A DNA stretch of 64,000 nucleotides from Saturnia japonica (GCA_033032175.1 CM065334.1:3717705-3781704); one strand, 5' to 3'; shown: positions 21,903 through 33,960, counted from the stretch's first letter. Notes: a model not told the origin generated them from the letters alone. Made by a program: numbers and translations.

Positions 21903-22389
21903 ATATGTACAATTAATAAAATTTAAGTGTCTGTTTGTAATTTCAAAATAACGGTTTTTTAACTATAACAAAAAAACGCATTATTAAAATTGTTGTCTGC
22001 CTGTCTGTTAATTCCGGGTAATCTCCGAAACGGTTGGACCGATTTCGACAGGACTTTCACTGGTAGATAGCTGATTTTATAGGGAGTAACTTAGGCTACT
22101 TTAATTTTAGAAAAATAATTAGGATTGCGCACAAATAAAAAAACTCTTAATGGTGAATCAATTCGGGTGCTTAAATGGCTGACACCGAGTAAACCATTAG
22201 AGATATAGCAAATTAATGTAGTAAATAATTGTAGACATTAAAAAGACCTACAAAAAAGTCTGTGAGAGTATACCTCTATCTCATAAGAAACACCCACAAT
22301 AGGCATTTTAGTCTTTAAAATAGCCGGGAGTGGGCGATCGATTCGCGCGGGCATTTTGTAGCCCACGTGAGCGAAGCCGGCACAGCTAG
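21903..22389 (+). mobile_element. Helitron-like family 2 copy
   Basis: gtacaattaataaaattt at the start, then aatctccgaaacggttggac and agggagtaacttaggctact. It ends gtgagcgaagccggcacag and CTAG (22386-22389) before T. Non-coding. Confidence 0.65.
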
Positions 22390-22734
22390 TCTTAAATTTT
22401 TTTTTCTCTCTCAAAAACAAAACCGTCCCCAAAATATTCAACTTAATCTGAAAAAAGAGCTAAAAAATAAAAAATATTTACGTTATTTATTTAGTTAAAT
22501 TTACTTAAAAACATCCTTTTTTAAACTCAATTTCATATTCTTACGAACTATGCGTTTGCCACATAATAATAGCATAATTATGCTGAGCTGAGGTCCTTTT
22601 TGATGATGAGTGTGGAATTTGTATATTATAAATTCAATTAGTGATACTTTATTGTAATTCCGTGTTTAATGTGTGTTGTATTATGTCCGTATTTTTATTA
22701 TCGAATAAATTTTCTTTCTTTCTTTCTTTATACA

Positions 22735-22880
22735 TGTACACAGGCCGCTGTACTACGCGTCGCTAGTCTGACGCAAGCTCAATACGTCACGAGCATGTCG
22801 AGATCATCGGTGACGCGAACCCTAGTTTTCCCCTACCAAAGATCGCTCAACGAGGCTAAAGCAGCTTTCACTTCATAAAT
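22735..22880 (+). repeat. Repeat whose inverted copy lies at 28425-28575
   Basis: The block caggccgctgtactacg, caatacgtcacgagcatgt, gatcatcggtgacgcgaac matches the reverse complement of 28425-28575 at roughly 80 percent by eye. The two copies bracket esterase gene B. Confidence 0.65.
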
Positions 22881-23086
22881 AGAACAAATATTTTCACTTA
22901 TATCACGAAATCACTTCCACAGATTGCTGGTAAGTAAGCGAGAGGAAAGAATGTTACACATCATAAATAATTTATATGACAAATCAAGTTTCTTTATGCC
23001 AACACGAATTTATATTTAAAGATAATTCTTGAAACAATATATTATGTATTTAATTTAAACAAATGTCATGAATAATTATATATCTT

Positions 23087-23528
23087 TTATAGAAATAACA
23101 GCTTTTTACTAAATACATATCAAAGTATAAACGACACCTATAACAAAAACCAATTTTTAAAATTTTCATCCGTCTGTCTGCCTGTCTGTTTGTTCCGGGT
23201 AATCTCAAAACGGTTGGACCGATTTTGATGGAACTTTCACTAATTGATAGATGATGATATAGGGAGTAACTTAGGCTACTTTTATTTTAAAAAAGAATAA
23301 AGGGTTCCACATACAATTAAATAAAAACTGTTCATGGTGAATCAATTCGGGCGCTTAAATGGGTTACGCTGAGTAAACCGTAAGAGATATATAGCAAATT
23401 AATGTAATTAAAAATGTCACCCAAAATAAGCATTTTTGTCTATTTAATATTGATAATCGAGAGCGGGGGAGCAAGAATCGCGCGGGCATTCTGTAGTACC
23501 ACATGAGCGAAGCCACGGGCACAGCTAG
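23087..23528 (+). mobile_element. Helitron-like family 2 copy abutting the gene B promoter
   Basis: Internal landmarks aacggttggaccgattttga and agggagtaacttaggctact. It ends cgaagccacgggcacag then CTAG (23525-23528) before T. The 5' end is degraded. Its 3' end is about 43 bp before the TATA box of gene B. Confidence 0.65.
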
Positions 23529-23571
23529 TTAATATCTATATTTGCAAACTCGTACGATACGGCTTTTTAAA

Positions 23572-23600
23572 TATAAATTCTAACGTTAAAAGCCATCATT
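23572..23600 (+). promoter_or_regulatory. Putative promoter of esterase gene B
   Basis: TATAAA at 23572-23577 is followed by CATCATT (23594-23600), homologous to the initiator-like TCATC of gene A, and then ACGAAAATG at 23613. Confidence 0.45.
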
Positions 23601-23612
23601 TAACAGACGAAA

Positions 23613-23790
23613 ATGTTACGCATAATACATATTTTGTTATTCGTACCACATATAAATGGGTTATCAAATATTGGTCCACTTGTAAAGACCAAACAAGGGT
23701 TTGTCAGGGGTTTAAGATCTGACAATGGAGAGTATTCAATGTTCCTCGGAATTCCCTATGGGAAAGTCAATAGAAAGTAATTTTTTCGGG
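23613..23790 (+). CDS. Gene B exon 1 with one-base insertion
   Basis: It encodes MLRIIHILLFVPHINGLSN, then VRGLRSDNGEYSMFLGIPYG and KVN before the shift. The donor GTGAGT is at 23791. The spliced frame stops at TAA 23778-23780. Confidence 0.75.
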
Positions 23791-26700
23791 GTGAGTACGA
23801 CATAATTTTTTTAATAATCCTTTTTTGTGATGCGCTTAGTAGAGGATAAAATCGTGAGTTGCGTACGCATTCTGTGACGGAAGTAATACATGATGAATTT
23901 AACGATCAGTAATATATTCTATTTCGTACAAAAAATTACAATTGGAGAACTTAATGCTAACAAGCCTTCTCTGCCAGTCTTCCGGGGAACAAGATGCAAG
24001 GTGTGCATAAGAGACAAACATCTTAGCATTCCATGGATTCACCGTGCTGGTGCCGGGTCCATCGTGTGGGCAGACAGAGGGAACACGAGCAGCCCCCGGG
24101 ACTTGCGACCCAGGTGTAGGTTTAGGGAGCCGTCTTATGATGCACATCAGCGTTCATCTTAACTGCTTGCGATACTCTCACTGCGAAGCCAGATTTGGTC
24201 AGAGCCTGTTAATGCTGCTTTAGATATCCGTTCTAAAATAGAAAACTTACTACAGTTCTCGACAGGCCGAGGTCTTTTAGCAAGTTATAAAGAGATTTCG
24301 CTGGAATACCTCTCACTCCCGCCTCCACCGCATAAAAGTTAACCACAGCCATTTTTGGTTAGTTCATTACATAGATCGTAATATTTATTCATTTTTATTG
24401 TGTGGTCTTGAGGTATATTAGTTTCCCACGTTACAGTAAGCTCTACAAGTAATATACGCTTCATTTCTCGAGGATAAAGAAATATGTTCGGCCTGGATGA
24501 CGAAACAGCCACATTTTCTGGTATAAGGTAAAAAAAGACAGTAAAATCTGGCCAATATTCAATTGCACCAAAACCTATGTAGCGAATACTTGAAGGAATC
24601 CCGAAAGTGGCTTGTTGGATGTTGATAGGAAGCGAATTCCACAGTTGTACTGCTGTTATGGTGAACAATGTGAATTCATTATTACTGACTTCTATATAAA
24701 TAATTATTTATAGAAAGACTAACAGCTATTCATGAGCAAATATAAATAATTACAAGGTAGAGACACGCTGCCTTTTAAAATTTGTCGTGGATAGGATGCT
24801 ACAAAAAAAAACACATAACAAGCATCCAAGATTTCCAAATGCACAAAACACCGCATCACATAAGTACTACATTCTCAAGTAAAATATCAACAAAATTATA
24901 ACAAAAAAAATAGTAGATTACACAACAAGTGAAAAAAGAGGGAAATTAATTCGAGGGATACAAGGACCGAAATTAAATATTTTTTCACGAGTTATGTACT
25001 CTACTTTTTACCATTGCCTGTGAGAAAACTTCTTAGCCGGTGATACATTTAATTTCACATACTTAGAGATCAGTCAGTTTAAATGCGGTAATGAAACGGG
25101 TTTTAAAGAGAAGAAAGAAAGGAAGAAAATACATTTATTACATTAATAATACAGGCACACTGTTTTTACAAAGAAAATTAACATTTCAATGAACGCTAAA
25201 AAATTAAGATAAATATAACGACCACCATACGTGATAATACGTGCAATTTTGTTATACATAATTTATACAAATCGTCCTTGTTCTAAATTTAAAACGTTTT
25301 TATTCTCTTGTGAGAAAAGCGTGTTTTATTATCCACTGTTATCGATTAATAAAATGCTTTTTTTCGAGTGACAGTGGTAAAAAATTAATTTTTTATTTTA
25401 TTGTTTAACTTCGATTAATTTACAATTTCAGCCGTCCATACCATATGCATCCTTCAAAGAAACCTTCGAAGCGTTCGACGACTCTAAAATATGCCCTCAA
25501 ATGTCATCCGATACCAATTTGCCTGAGGGCACCATCGACTGCCTGCGTCTAAACATATACGTGCCTAACAAAACAACACCACAGAATCGCCTTCCAGTTA
25601 TGATATGGCTTCACAGTGGAAGGTTCCTCAGACTCAGCGGAAACAGAGAGCTGTATGAACCTGACCTTCTTATCAAGCATAACGTTATTATTGTCTCCAT
25701 TAACTACCGTCTCGGTCCTTACGGCTTCTTCTGTTTAGATATTCCTACAGTGTCCGGCAACCAAGGAATAAAAGACCAAATCTTAGCTTTCAAATGGGTC
25801 AAAGACAATATTCAATCATTCGGCGGTGACGCAAACAAAGTGACAGTATTTGGCGAAAGTTCCGGAGCTAAATCCATTCATTTACATCTTCTATCTGATA
25901 ATGAGAAATTGTTTGACAGGGCAATTATACAAAGCGGTATTGCGGTAACTCCGTTGCGCTTGACCAGACCTGACAATACGGTACCTCTGAGAATTGCTGA
26001 GAAATTAGGCTTCAAGACGCACAATGTTGAGGACGCCCTCAAATTCATTGCACGTCAGGATTCAAATTTAGTTACAGAAGCTTCAATTGAACTTGGAATA
26101 TCGATTTTTAGTGACAGCATCCTAGCTGAAACAAGACCTTGTATTGAGAATAAATACGAAGGTGCACTAATCACTGACTATCCATTTAATATAAGATCTA
26201 CTAAGGTCAGATATATACCAATTATGTTCGGATACAACAGTCAAGAGATGCTTTATAAATTTGGTAACGTTGATGCAGAAGTCTTTGATTCATATTCCTT
26301 CAAAGATCATCTCACATCTGGCTTGGATTTAATTGATGATGAAATGGTAGATTTTGTTAAACATTTCTATATCGGTGATGAAAAAATCGGTGTTTCAATT
26401 AAAAACGAAATAATGACTTTCGAATCAGACTTCAATTTTAACTATCCCACAGAAAGAACCATTAAACGGTATTTGAAGGACGGAGCAAAATCAATTTATT
26501 ATTACGTTTTCTATTATGAAGGTGAAAGGAATTTTATGAAAAAAATGCGCAATATTAATGGAACTGGAGTCTGTCATGTTGATGAGCTCGGTTATATATT
26601 CAAATCGAATTCACTCCATGATGAGCCTACTCCTGAAGATCAACGGATGATTGACACGATGACAATGCTTTGGACGAACTTTGCTAAATACGGGTATGTA

Positions 26701-28257
26701 GACTGCTTTATTTATGCTCTAGTAGATACAGTGGAAACTATATAACTATAATTTAATTGGAAATGCTAAATATTTCGAGTTTATTAGTTTACGACTTAAC
26801 AAGAATTTCGAGATGCAAAGGGTTTAATTGATAAAACTTCGATTTAGGAACAAAATGCGCAATTTATAAGTATATTTTTCGAGTAGAACAGACATTTGAA
26901 ATAAAAGTTCGGCTTAAGTTTTATGGTACATACTGAGTGGGTTCAGCAGAAGGAAATACAAATTTCGACTTACAGAGGGTTACGACTTAGTGAGGTTCGA
27001 GTTATCGAGATTAAATTGTATTTAGATTTTCCAACTAACTAGACAACATGTGCAAAATACTTCCAAGATATATATCTACCTACAAGTAATTTGAAATGAC
27101 ATAATCTTAACGTTAAAGAAAGCCTTTTTCAATGTTAAAGGTGCTATTATTTCTGATTATGTCACTAAAAGTCTTGCAATACCAGAGATAAAACTCAGCA
27201 AAAGACGGAGGTTCAATTGACGGAGGTCAATTCGAACGTATATTTTTTTATGGACGTTTGCCATAACTTCTTTGTTTATGCATCAAGATGGTTGATTCTT
27301 TTTTTGTTTGATAAAGTATAGCTTTAGGGTGGTTCCATTTTAATTTAATTAGCATTGAACCTTCGAATTCGAAGATACACTAACGAAACTCTTCAAAATC
27401 ATTGAAGATGGTTTGTTTTTTTATTAAAAATTGCCTTGTTAGAATTTCGAAGCCAACAAAGATCCCTTATAGTTTAGCTTAGCTCAAAGATTCTTAGTGC
27501 TTATAAACATGTAATTTCGTATAAGTATAAATATTAATCACATCGCCAAAGTGGTAAAATTAAACCTTTGAAAAAATAATTTAATGTTCCCTCCCGAACA
27601 TGTAAAGTAGTATGATTTGTTTTTCTCGTCTATTGCATAGTACAGGATGTCGTTGTATAAGTTGTTTAGAAATATTATTGGTTTTGAAAAACTATTTTTC
27701 GATTCAAGGTACTTTAAAGGGCCCATTTTTGTTAGAGTCAAGTAAATGGTTGTTTTCCGAAACGTAACAAAATTCACGGCAGTAGTTTTATTTATAACGT
27801 TTCTAGTTCTGTCAATTCATTTTTAATTCTCATCTGGCTAGCTACAATACAAATTGAAAATATGTCGCTAAGTGTTTGTTATTATCTATTTTAGGCAGCA
27901 ACACTTTTTTCGCCTTAAGAGCCCTGGAGCTATTAGAGGCTTTGACAGCTTTACATCCCAGACCCCTTACTAGATTAAGTGTATCTAGATTACAAACCTC
28001 ATCATTACAGTGGATAAGTTTCTAATACTTATGTAATATATTTTCTTCATTTCAGAGATCCTACACCGGAGAAAACCGAGTTGCTACCAGTGAAATGGCT
28101 CCCAGTAAATGATACAGCACAAAACTATCTCAAAATCGATTCTGAACTATCACTACTTACAAGACCGTTCCGAGAACGGATGGCTTTTTGGGATCTCTTC
28201 TATAAACTGAACGGTGAATCTCAAAACGGCACGAAGAATAAACACACGGAAATGTAA
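23613..28257 (+). CDS. Carboxylesterase gene B (three exons, frameshift in exon 1)
   Basis: Exons 23613-23790, 25432-26693 and 28056-28257 match gene A exon for exon. Exon 1 is 178 bp instead of 177. An extra A after GTCAAT (about 23772) turns the conserved NESN into AGA AAG TAA, a premature stop. Without that base the gene would encode 546 residues. Nucleophile (GESSG), acid (GYNSQEM) and His (CHVDEL, where A and C have CHGDEL/SHGDEL) are present. The oxyanion motif reads HSGRF: Arg (codon 25621-25623) replaces a glycine whose backbone NH should stabilise the transition state. It is either a pseudogene, a gene with a sequencing error, or a non-catalytic paralogue. The large exons are otherwise open, which argues that any loss is recent. 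Confidence 0.8.
23895..24680 (-). pseudogene. Retroelement relic in gene B intron 1
   Basis: The minus strand gives FTITAVQLWNSLPINIQ (a typical end of a LINE RT), abutting another block: PNIFLYPREMKRILLVELTV, NKYYDLCNELTKNG, then FYAVEAGVRGIPAKSLYNLL and KDLGLSRT in a shifted frame. Such ELTV..W..NI and VRGIPAKSLY motifs occur in retroelement-associated hypothetical proteins. Stops follow. It looks like a chimaera of two relics. Confidence 0.55.
24900..25390 (-). repeat. Inverted copy of the 10000-10560 element
   Basis: See 10000-10560. The reverse complement shares the (CT)n-flanked block and the gtcactcgaaaaa end. It ends about 40 bp before the exon 2 acceptor of gene B. Confidence 0.65.
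25432..26693 (+). CDS. Gene B exon 2 (catalytic core)
   Basis: The acceptor is CAATTTCAG (to 25431) and the donor GTATGT (26694). It is open throughout. Blocks in order: PSIPYASFKETFEAFDDSK, IDCLRLNIYVP, WLHSGRF, NYRLGPYGFFCLD, KVTVFGESSGAKS (Ser codon 25858-25860), FGYNSQEMLYKFGN, GVCHVDELGYIF and FAKYG. Confidence 0.85.
26694..28055. other. Gene B intron 2
   Basis: No extra exon seen. It contains a copy of the gacttcaaa repeat family near 27203-27425 and a stretch around 27895-27970 that resembles a reversed SINE/LINE tail. Confidence 0.5.
28056..28257 (+). CDS. Gene B exon 3
   Basis: The acceptor is TTTCAG (to 28055). It encodes DPTPEKTELLPVKWLP, LKIDSELSLLTRPFRERM and WDLFYKLNGES, ending KHTEM and TAA (28255-28257). 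The frame joins exon 2 in phase 2. Confidence 0.83.
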
Positions 28258-28424
28258 TAACTTTAATTTTGAAAGCAACAAAAATATCGATAATGAATAC
28301 TGTTTGTATTTCGTGTTCCATTTACCTAATGTTTATTCGGAAACGTTACGTATTTGATTTGATTGTATAATATTTTGTGAGTAAATATAATTAAGTTAAA
28401 TAAGTGAAAATGTGTTCTATTTTT

Positions 28425-28575
28425 GAAGTGAAAACTTTTTTAGCCGCGTTGAGAGATTTTTTTAGGGGAAAAACTTATGGGTTCGCGTCACCGATGATCT
28501 CCACATGCTCGTGACGTATTGCGCTTACTCAGACTAGGGATGCGTATTGCAGCGGCCTGTATAGGTACATGTATA
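28425..28575 (-). repeat. Inverted partner of the 22735-22880 repeat
   Basis: The reverse complement of this stretch contains caatacgtcacgagcatgt and gatcatcggtgacgcgaac. Together with 22735-22880 it flanks gene B in inverted orientation. Confidence 0.65.
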
Positions 28576-29089
28576 CGCATATATATACTAAACTGTATCA
28601 TATGCGTGTTTGACTTTTTGTATGGGTAAAATCTTGTAATTTCGCGACACCGACATGCTTTGTAATAATTCAGAGTATAATTGATTTGAAAATTCAAAAT
28701 TGAGTTTTCACTTCTGCCGGCAGTACTTTTGAATACCTTTGTTTTTTATGATCTTCATATTTTTAGTATTCTAACCTCAGTTGGTCCCATAGAGCTTATT
28801 GATACATAAGAAACAGGATCGATTGAAATGTTTTTTTTTTTGTATAAATTGACTATTTTCTTGCTAACTGTAAAATTAAATAAAAAACAGTAAATTCCGG
28901 TCAAAATGTCTCAATAAGATAAGAACAGTATCCTCAGAAAGATTTCGTGTAGCTACAACGGATAAGGTAAGACTTACCCTACTGCCCCGTCTCAAAAATC
29001 CATCCTGTATGGTATTAGTGCATATTAATGTTATATTCAAGTACAAGTACAGGCAGAGATTACTTCACTGAATTTTGACTGATGCAGAA

Positions 29090-29190
29090 TCAGTAGTAGT
29101 AGTAGAATAAGTAGTAGTAGTAGAATCAGTAGTAGCAGTAGCAGCATTAGTAGTAGTAGAATCAGTAGTCAGTCAGTAATCAGTATCGAA
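29090..29190. repeat. AGT/AGC-rich imperfect microsatellite
   Basis: Repeated agtagtagt with interspersed aatc and agc units. Non-coding intergenic DNA between genes B and C. Confidence 0.8.
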
Positions 29191-29662
29191 CAAAGGATCG
29201 AGTTGGCCAATGTATTCGAACTCCTTTGATTCGGGATCGATTTACCGCTCGGAATAGCTACCGGGGCGATTTCAGGCCAACTTTATCAAACTTCTGCCAA
29301 CGCGCCCGAACTATACCTCTAAATATCCACGGTTGGATGATTGTGTAGAGCCAACATAAGCCGGAGGAACGGACATAGGTTTCAGTTGCCGCTGGAGAGG
29401 GTTGCTAAAAAAATTCAAAATTTCATACTTCTACACTAGGGGTGCCACCACTTATATTGTTAACAGCGGACAATAAATTTAAAATCCCCGGACATTTGGA
29501 TGAAATAGTTTTTATTGGAACTTCTTAAAATTGGTTTCAGACAAAAAAACATTGACTTATAAAAATGAAATATCTAACTAATTATTAATAAACTATATTT
29601 AGTGAGGTAATTTAGAATTAAAAAATTTAGTAATACCTTCCTTGCGCCATCTATTTAATATA

Positions 29663-30236
29663 TCTATACTAATATAAAAAAGTGGAAGAGTTTTTTGTTT
29701 CTTTGTTCCTTTGTTTGGTTGCTTAAACACGCTAATTTCTGGAACTACCAGTCGGATTCGAAAAATTTTTGTAAATGATAGCCAGACTCAACAAGCCAGC
29801 CAGAAATAGTATTAGGCTATCTAACATTCAGCCACGACTTTCAGATAGTCTTCAATATTGATTTTTGTTACGTAATTCGGAAGTCGAGGCATTCCCGAAC
29901 TGCTGTAACCGCGTGGGCTCGCATAATCGTTAAATGATACGGAAATACAATGTTCTACAAAAATATTGATTACAAAACTAAAAAGTGATATATAAGCATT
30001 ATTTCTAGACATGGCATATTAATCCTTACGAACAAGAGTTACTTCATCATAAAGACAATTTTATGAAGTTAATTTTTTCTTTAAATATCATGTTTTTTTG
30101 GACAGATATTTTAAGAGATAATGAAAAATTTAAATAATTTGCGCGTCGAACAATAATGATAGATTACACGAATGCGTTGGTGGTGCGGTGTTTGTCTGAT
30201 AAAATTAACACGGGTGAAACCGTGGGGCACAGCTAG
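29663..30236 (+). mobile_element. Complete Helitron-like non-autonomous element, 574 bp
   Basis: It begins TCTATACTAATATAAAAAAG after A and ends aacacgggtgaaaccgtggg, GCACAGCTAG before T, exactly the Helitron end rules (A/TC...CTAG/T). The internal ctaatttctggaactaccag is shared with other family 1 copies. It is the best preserved family member here. Confidence 0.8.
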
Positions 30237-31217
30237 TGATTTTTATAACCGCACACTGAATAAATTTCTCTGTTAGCATTAGGTTCGTTTATGGTTACCG
30301 CGATCTTGAACAGCGTCTCGCACGACGGCGACCTGCGCCGACGCCGACGATACTATTTTCGCGAGTCTTAACTCCTAAAGGTCAAATGCGAACAGTTTGT
30401 TCTTCTCCGGGCCACGCTGCATTCCCATAACAAACCGGTCACGAAGCGCCTCTTCTACGTTCAGGAACCCGCAAAGAGCAGTTAAGCTAACAGTTCTAAA
30501 AAAATGTGGATTAAAAAGAAAACCCTAGCTATCGTAAATTACTAGACCAATTTATAATTGAAACTTTAAAAACACGTAAAAATATTTTTGATTTAATGTT
30601 AATATTCAAGATCTTTAATATCCATATAGAGAGTCCAGAATGCGTTGTTTGGTTTCACGACACCTTTTCGTTATCCTCGTTATGGCAATAACCTACTAAA
30701 TTCTCATTTAAAAAAAAAATTAAATTAATTAATTCTCCCTTCTCAAGAATTAGTAAGTTTTACGATAAATTTAATAACCTTTAATTATTTAGTATTAATT
30801 TAATTCAATTTAAATGTTTAACCAGATCACTTACACTTTCATTTACATGTATTGATATATTTCAACTTCATTTAACGCAGCCTAATTTATGTGGTTTGTT
30901 TTAAATGTCTTTTAATTTATTTCACCTATTTACTGTTTTATAAGACACTTCGCTGTGTTTACTAATATATATTTTTTTACAATCTTTATATTATTTAGAA
31001 TGTTTCAATGTAACAATTGTTGTAAATAAAACCTATTAAATAAATAAAATATAACATTGTAATTCTAGAAAGTAGGAAATATTATGTCAACAGCAGACTA
31101 TAGTTGTATTTTGATATGTTCCTCGACCAAACTATTAAATTTAATAATATGACCCTAATCTAGACCGTTAGCCATGCTGGTACTTCGTGAAATTCTATGT
31201 AATATTTTACTGTACTA
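30237..31217. other. Intergenic sequence, no gene
   Basis: 30300-30490 is GC-richer, with cgacctgcgccgacgccgac, possibly retroelement-derived. The rest is AT-rich. Nothing coding was recognised. Confidence 0.4.
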
Positions 31218-31686
31218 CCCGTGCGCGATAAGTTGAGACTCGCCTGGAATGCAACCCTCCGACCGCTAACTCCTGTAACTTCCCCTCAAGCTCCCGTGTT
31301 GTACTGTAGGCAACGCCATTTTTTTTGTTATTTACATCTTAGTCTCGTACTGGCTTACGTCACGCAACGATGACGCGCTCCGAATTTGTTATTTCGTTAA
31401 TAGTTATTAGAGTTAGGTACCGCTATATTTTATTGTTATTTTTTGTGTTAAGTTTATTGCTATAATGAAGGGTAAAACTTTACATACTAGAGAAAGAAAT
31501 CTCGTGTTACTTTTTTGAAAACGAAAAACTGAACAAATAATTGTGTTTACCTGTTGATCAGGCAGTAAAAAGAATTTTAAAGAACACTCGCTACATTAAT
31601 TAACTTATTGTGATATTTTTTTGTGGACAGTACAACCATGCGTCTGCGGCATCACCGCCCCCAAGTCTCAACTTATTGCGCATGGG
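31218..31686 (+). mobile_element. TA-flanked inverted-repeat DNA element, 469 bp (copy 1)
   Basis: TA then CCCGTGCGCGATAAGTTGAG at the left, and CTCAACTTATTGCGCATGGG then TA at the right, form terminal inverted repeats of about 25 bp. Inside, from 31464, a frame opens MKGKTLHTRERNLVL, which looks like the start of a transposase, with stops soon after. It is a shortened derivative of a Tc1/mariner-like or other TA-targeting transposon. An inverted copy lies at 40720-41227. Confidence 0.75.
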
Positions 31687-32324
31687 TAGTATAGGCACAT
31701 TACACTAAAAATGTATGTGTTTTTCTTTTATTTATTTGAATTCTTACATAATATACCTTAAAACCAGTAAAGGTAAAAATAGGTAGAGAATATTGCTTAG
31801 TGCTACTATAATTAAAAGCGTAGACTACATGATAAATAGAATAAAACGAGTAACAAGAAACAGATGAGAAAGTAGACTCAAAGGTAACAAACATATAAAC
31901 AACTTAAATTCGAATAAATGGTAAACTACTGGATCAACATAACTCTTGTAACTGGTCAAAATATTTCTTGATTGCAGGAACGTCGTCTTGTAAAATCTTT
32001 GGGTTGTTGGTTTTGGGGAGTTATTCGCTCTATGGGAGCATTATACCCCATGTTAGAGAGGACTCTGTAGCAAATAGGTTAAAACTAGCTGGTCTTGGTA
32101 ATTTTCTTGGAACAGTAAATGACAAAAGATTGGGTGCCTCTAGACAACTCTAGAGCCTTTAATTAACTCGGTGAGGAAAACAATCACACAATCCATATCA
32201 TAAAAATGTATTACCGAATAAGTTTATTGTCGATTGTTCTTGACGAGAGAAACATTTTGAGAGAATGAGATAAATACATGGTTATTGCAAGGCTTGATTT
32301 TCACGACTATGATTATCTTCGAAT

Positions 32325-32425
32325 TGGCCTAGCGGTGTGAATACCAGACTTGTACGCGCTGTTGTATGAACAGTACGAGTGATCGATAGTTCGAGTTCCG
32401 CAAATTTAAGATTTATAGAATAAAA
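32325..32425 (+). repeat. tRNA-derived SINE head
   Basis: GGCCTAGCGGTGTGAATACC resembles a Pol III A box and GATAGTTCGAGTTCC a B box, spaced about 55 bp apart. No good cloverleaf, so a SINE rather than a tRNA gene. Confidence 0.5.
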
Positions 32426-32454
32426 AGTGATGAAGATATTTTTATAGATACATA

Positions 32455-32690
32455 CATACCATCACGCCCGTATTCCCCGAAGGGTTAGGCAGAGGTGTAC
32501 TAATGTACACCCACAGTTCGCCGAGTATGTTTTTAAGTCCCATGTAATAGGGGGCGAGCCTATTGCCATTCATCAGAAACGAAGCCAAACTCCGAGCTGC
32601 TACTGAGAATTTCATAGGAAAAACCCAATAACACTTTGCTCGACCTAGGAATCGAACCCAGGACCTGGATCATAGCAGATTATGTTTTCT
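32455..32690 (-). repeat. Lepidopteran SINE-like repeat
   Basis: atcacgcccgtattccccga, ggttaggcagaggtgtac and cgaacccaggacctgg are landmarks of a very common lepidopteran repeat. The B-box-like ggttcgattcc is on the minus strand. Confidence 0.6.
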
Positions 32691-33004
32691 GAAAATTTTG
32701 TTTAATGCCAATGCACACAAATCTTTTTTAATTCGATATTTTTAATTTTTAATAACTCACCATTTCCAATCGTATCCGTAGAACACCGGTATGATAAGAG
32801 ATGACAAAAACAAATCCATCTCGTTGAATGATTCTATGGCGATTGTCTTACTTTATATTATTTACCAATAAACAATAAACTGTTCAAATTATGATACAAA
32901 GGCGAATATTAATATAATATAATCGTAATAATACCTACGTAAAGGATGACTTTAAACAAGATTTATTTTATATATGGATTTTATAATAGACTAGTCTCGT
33001 ATTA

Positions 33005-33480
33005 AAAATGTTTTTACCCAACTGTGAAAAAGGAGAGTTATGTTTTTAGAGTGTAGGTACGAATGTATGTCTATTTCTTTGGCACACTCTGTAGCCTAAA
33101 CGGCTTGATGGATTTTAGCATACGAGGTGTCGTTAGATTCATCTTAATTGTGGGAGTGACATAGGATATATATCTTATTATATTAAGTAAGCAATTCTTG
33201 TATATATGTATATAATTGGTTTCTCGGAAACGGCTCCAACGATTTCGATGAAACTTTGCATTTAGATAATGTTTTACATTCCAAGATTACCTAGATAGGT
33301 GTTTTTATTTTTTTGTTTATAAGACACCGAGCACAGCTCGGTCGCCTACATATTAATATTTTAATTACGACGTCTGGCAGTCAAATAAAAAGCAAAAATA
33401 GATTTTTTTTTGTCAAGTGTTTTTGTTGCATTCGGGTTTTTTGTTTCCTTTTTAATAATTTCGTTTGTTACTAATATCGA
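33005..33480 (+). repeat. Dispersed repeat with tgtctatttctttggca block
   Basis: Shared with 46426-46700 (+) and, inverted, with 47320-47556. The common order is gtatgtctatttctttggca, acggcttgatg, ttgtgggagtg, gtctgg, caaaaatag. Non-coding here. Confidence 0.6.
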
Positions 33481-33729
33481 TATCTACTAACAAATATTAT
33501 TACCAATTCCTATAGACTTCCCTTGTACAAAAGTAAATTAAAATCTACGTAGAGTTCAAGTTTCAAAACAAGGTTATTTGGGTGTGACCTTCTCTAGGGT
33601 GGATAAGGTATTTCACCACTCGAGGTGCCCCAAATAGAGAGAAATTTTCAAAAAGATGTCTCTATGGCCTGCCTCTTCTCAAACTAATAATAAAACTTAT
33701 GTTTAGATTTTTTTCCGTAATGGGGTTAG

Positions 33730-33960
33730 TGCTTAGTCACAATCTCATCTGATCTTAAGTGACGATGTAGCTCAAGATGGTAGCACGCTAAGCCTAGTGG
33801 AAGACTGGCTCTCAAGTACAGCTGCCGGAACACACCATTGGTAGCTAGCCAGACGGGCAATAGAAAACACCGCACCACCATGCTATAGTTTCATCACGAT
33901 GTTTCCCTTCGTTCAAGCTCATTGCAGGGATTCGAACTCACGTCAGTCGACACGATGTCC
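33730..33960 (-). repeat. tRNA-derived SINE, minus strand
   Basis: The minus strand reads AGCTTAGAGGTT (A-box-like) then GTGAGTTCGAATCCC (B box), then the conserved body catcgtgatgaaac and ctagctacc. A body copy lies at 34440-34690 (+), in gene C intron 1. Confidence 0.65.

Noticed and set aside
29090..29190. CRISPR-like spaced repeats
   Set aside because: It is a degenerate AGT microsatellite with no spacers, and the genome is eukaryotic.
31968..32153. 61-codon open frame between genes B and C
   Set aside because: No recognisable domain and no splice or promoter context. Chance frame is likelier.
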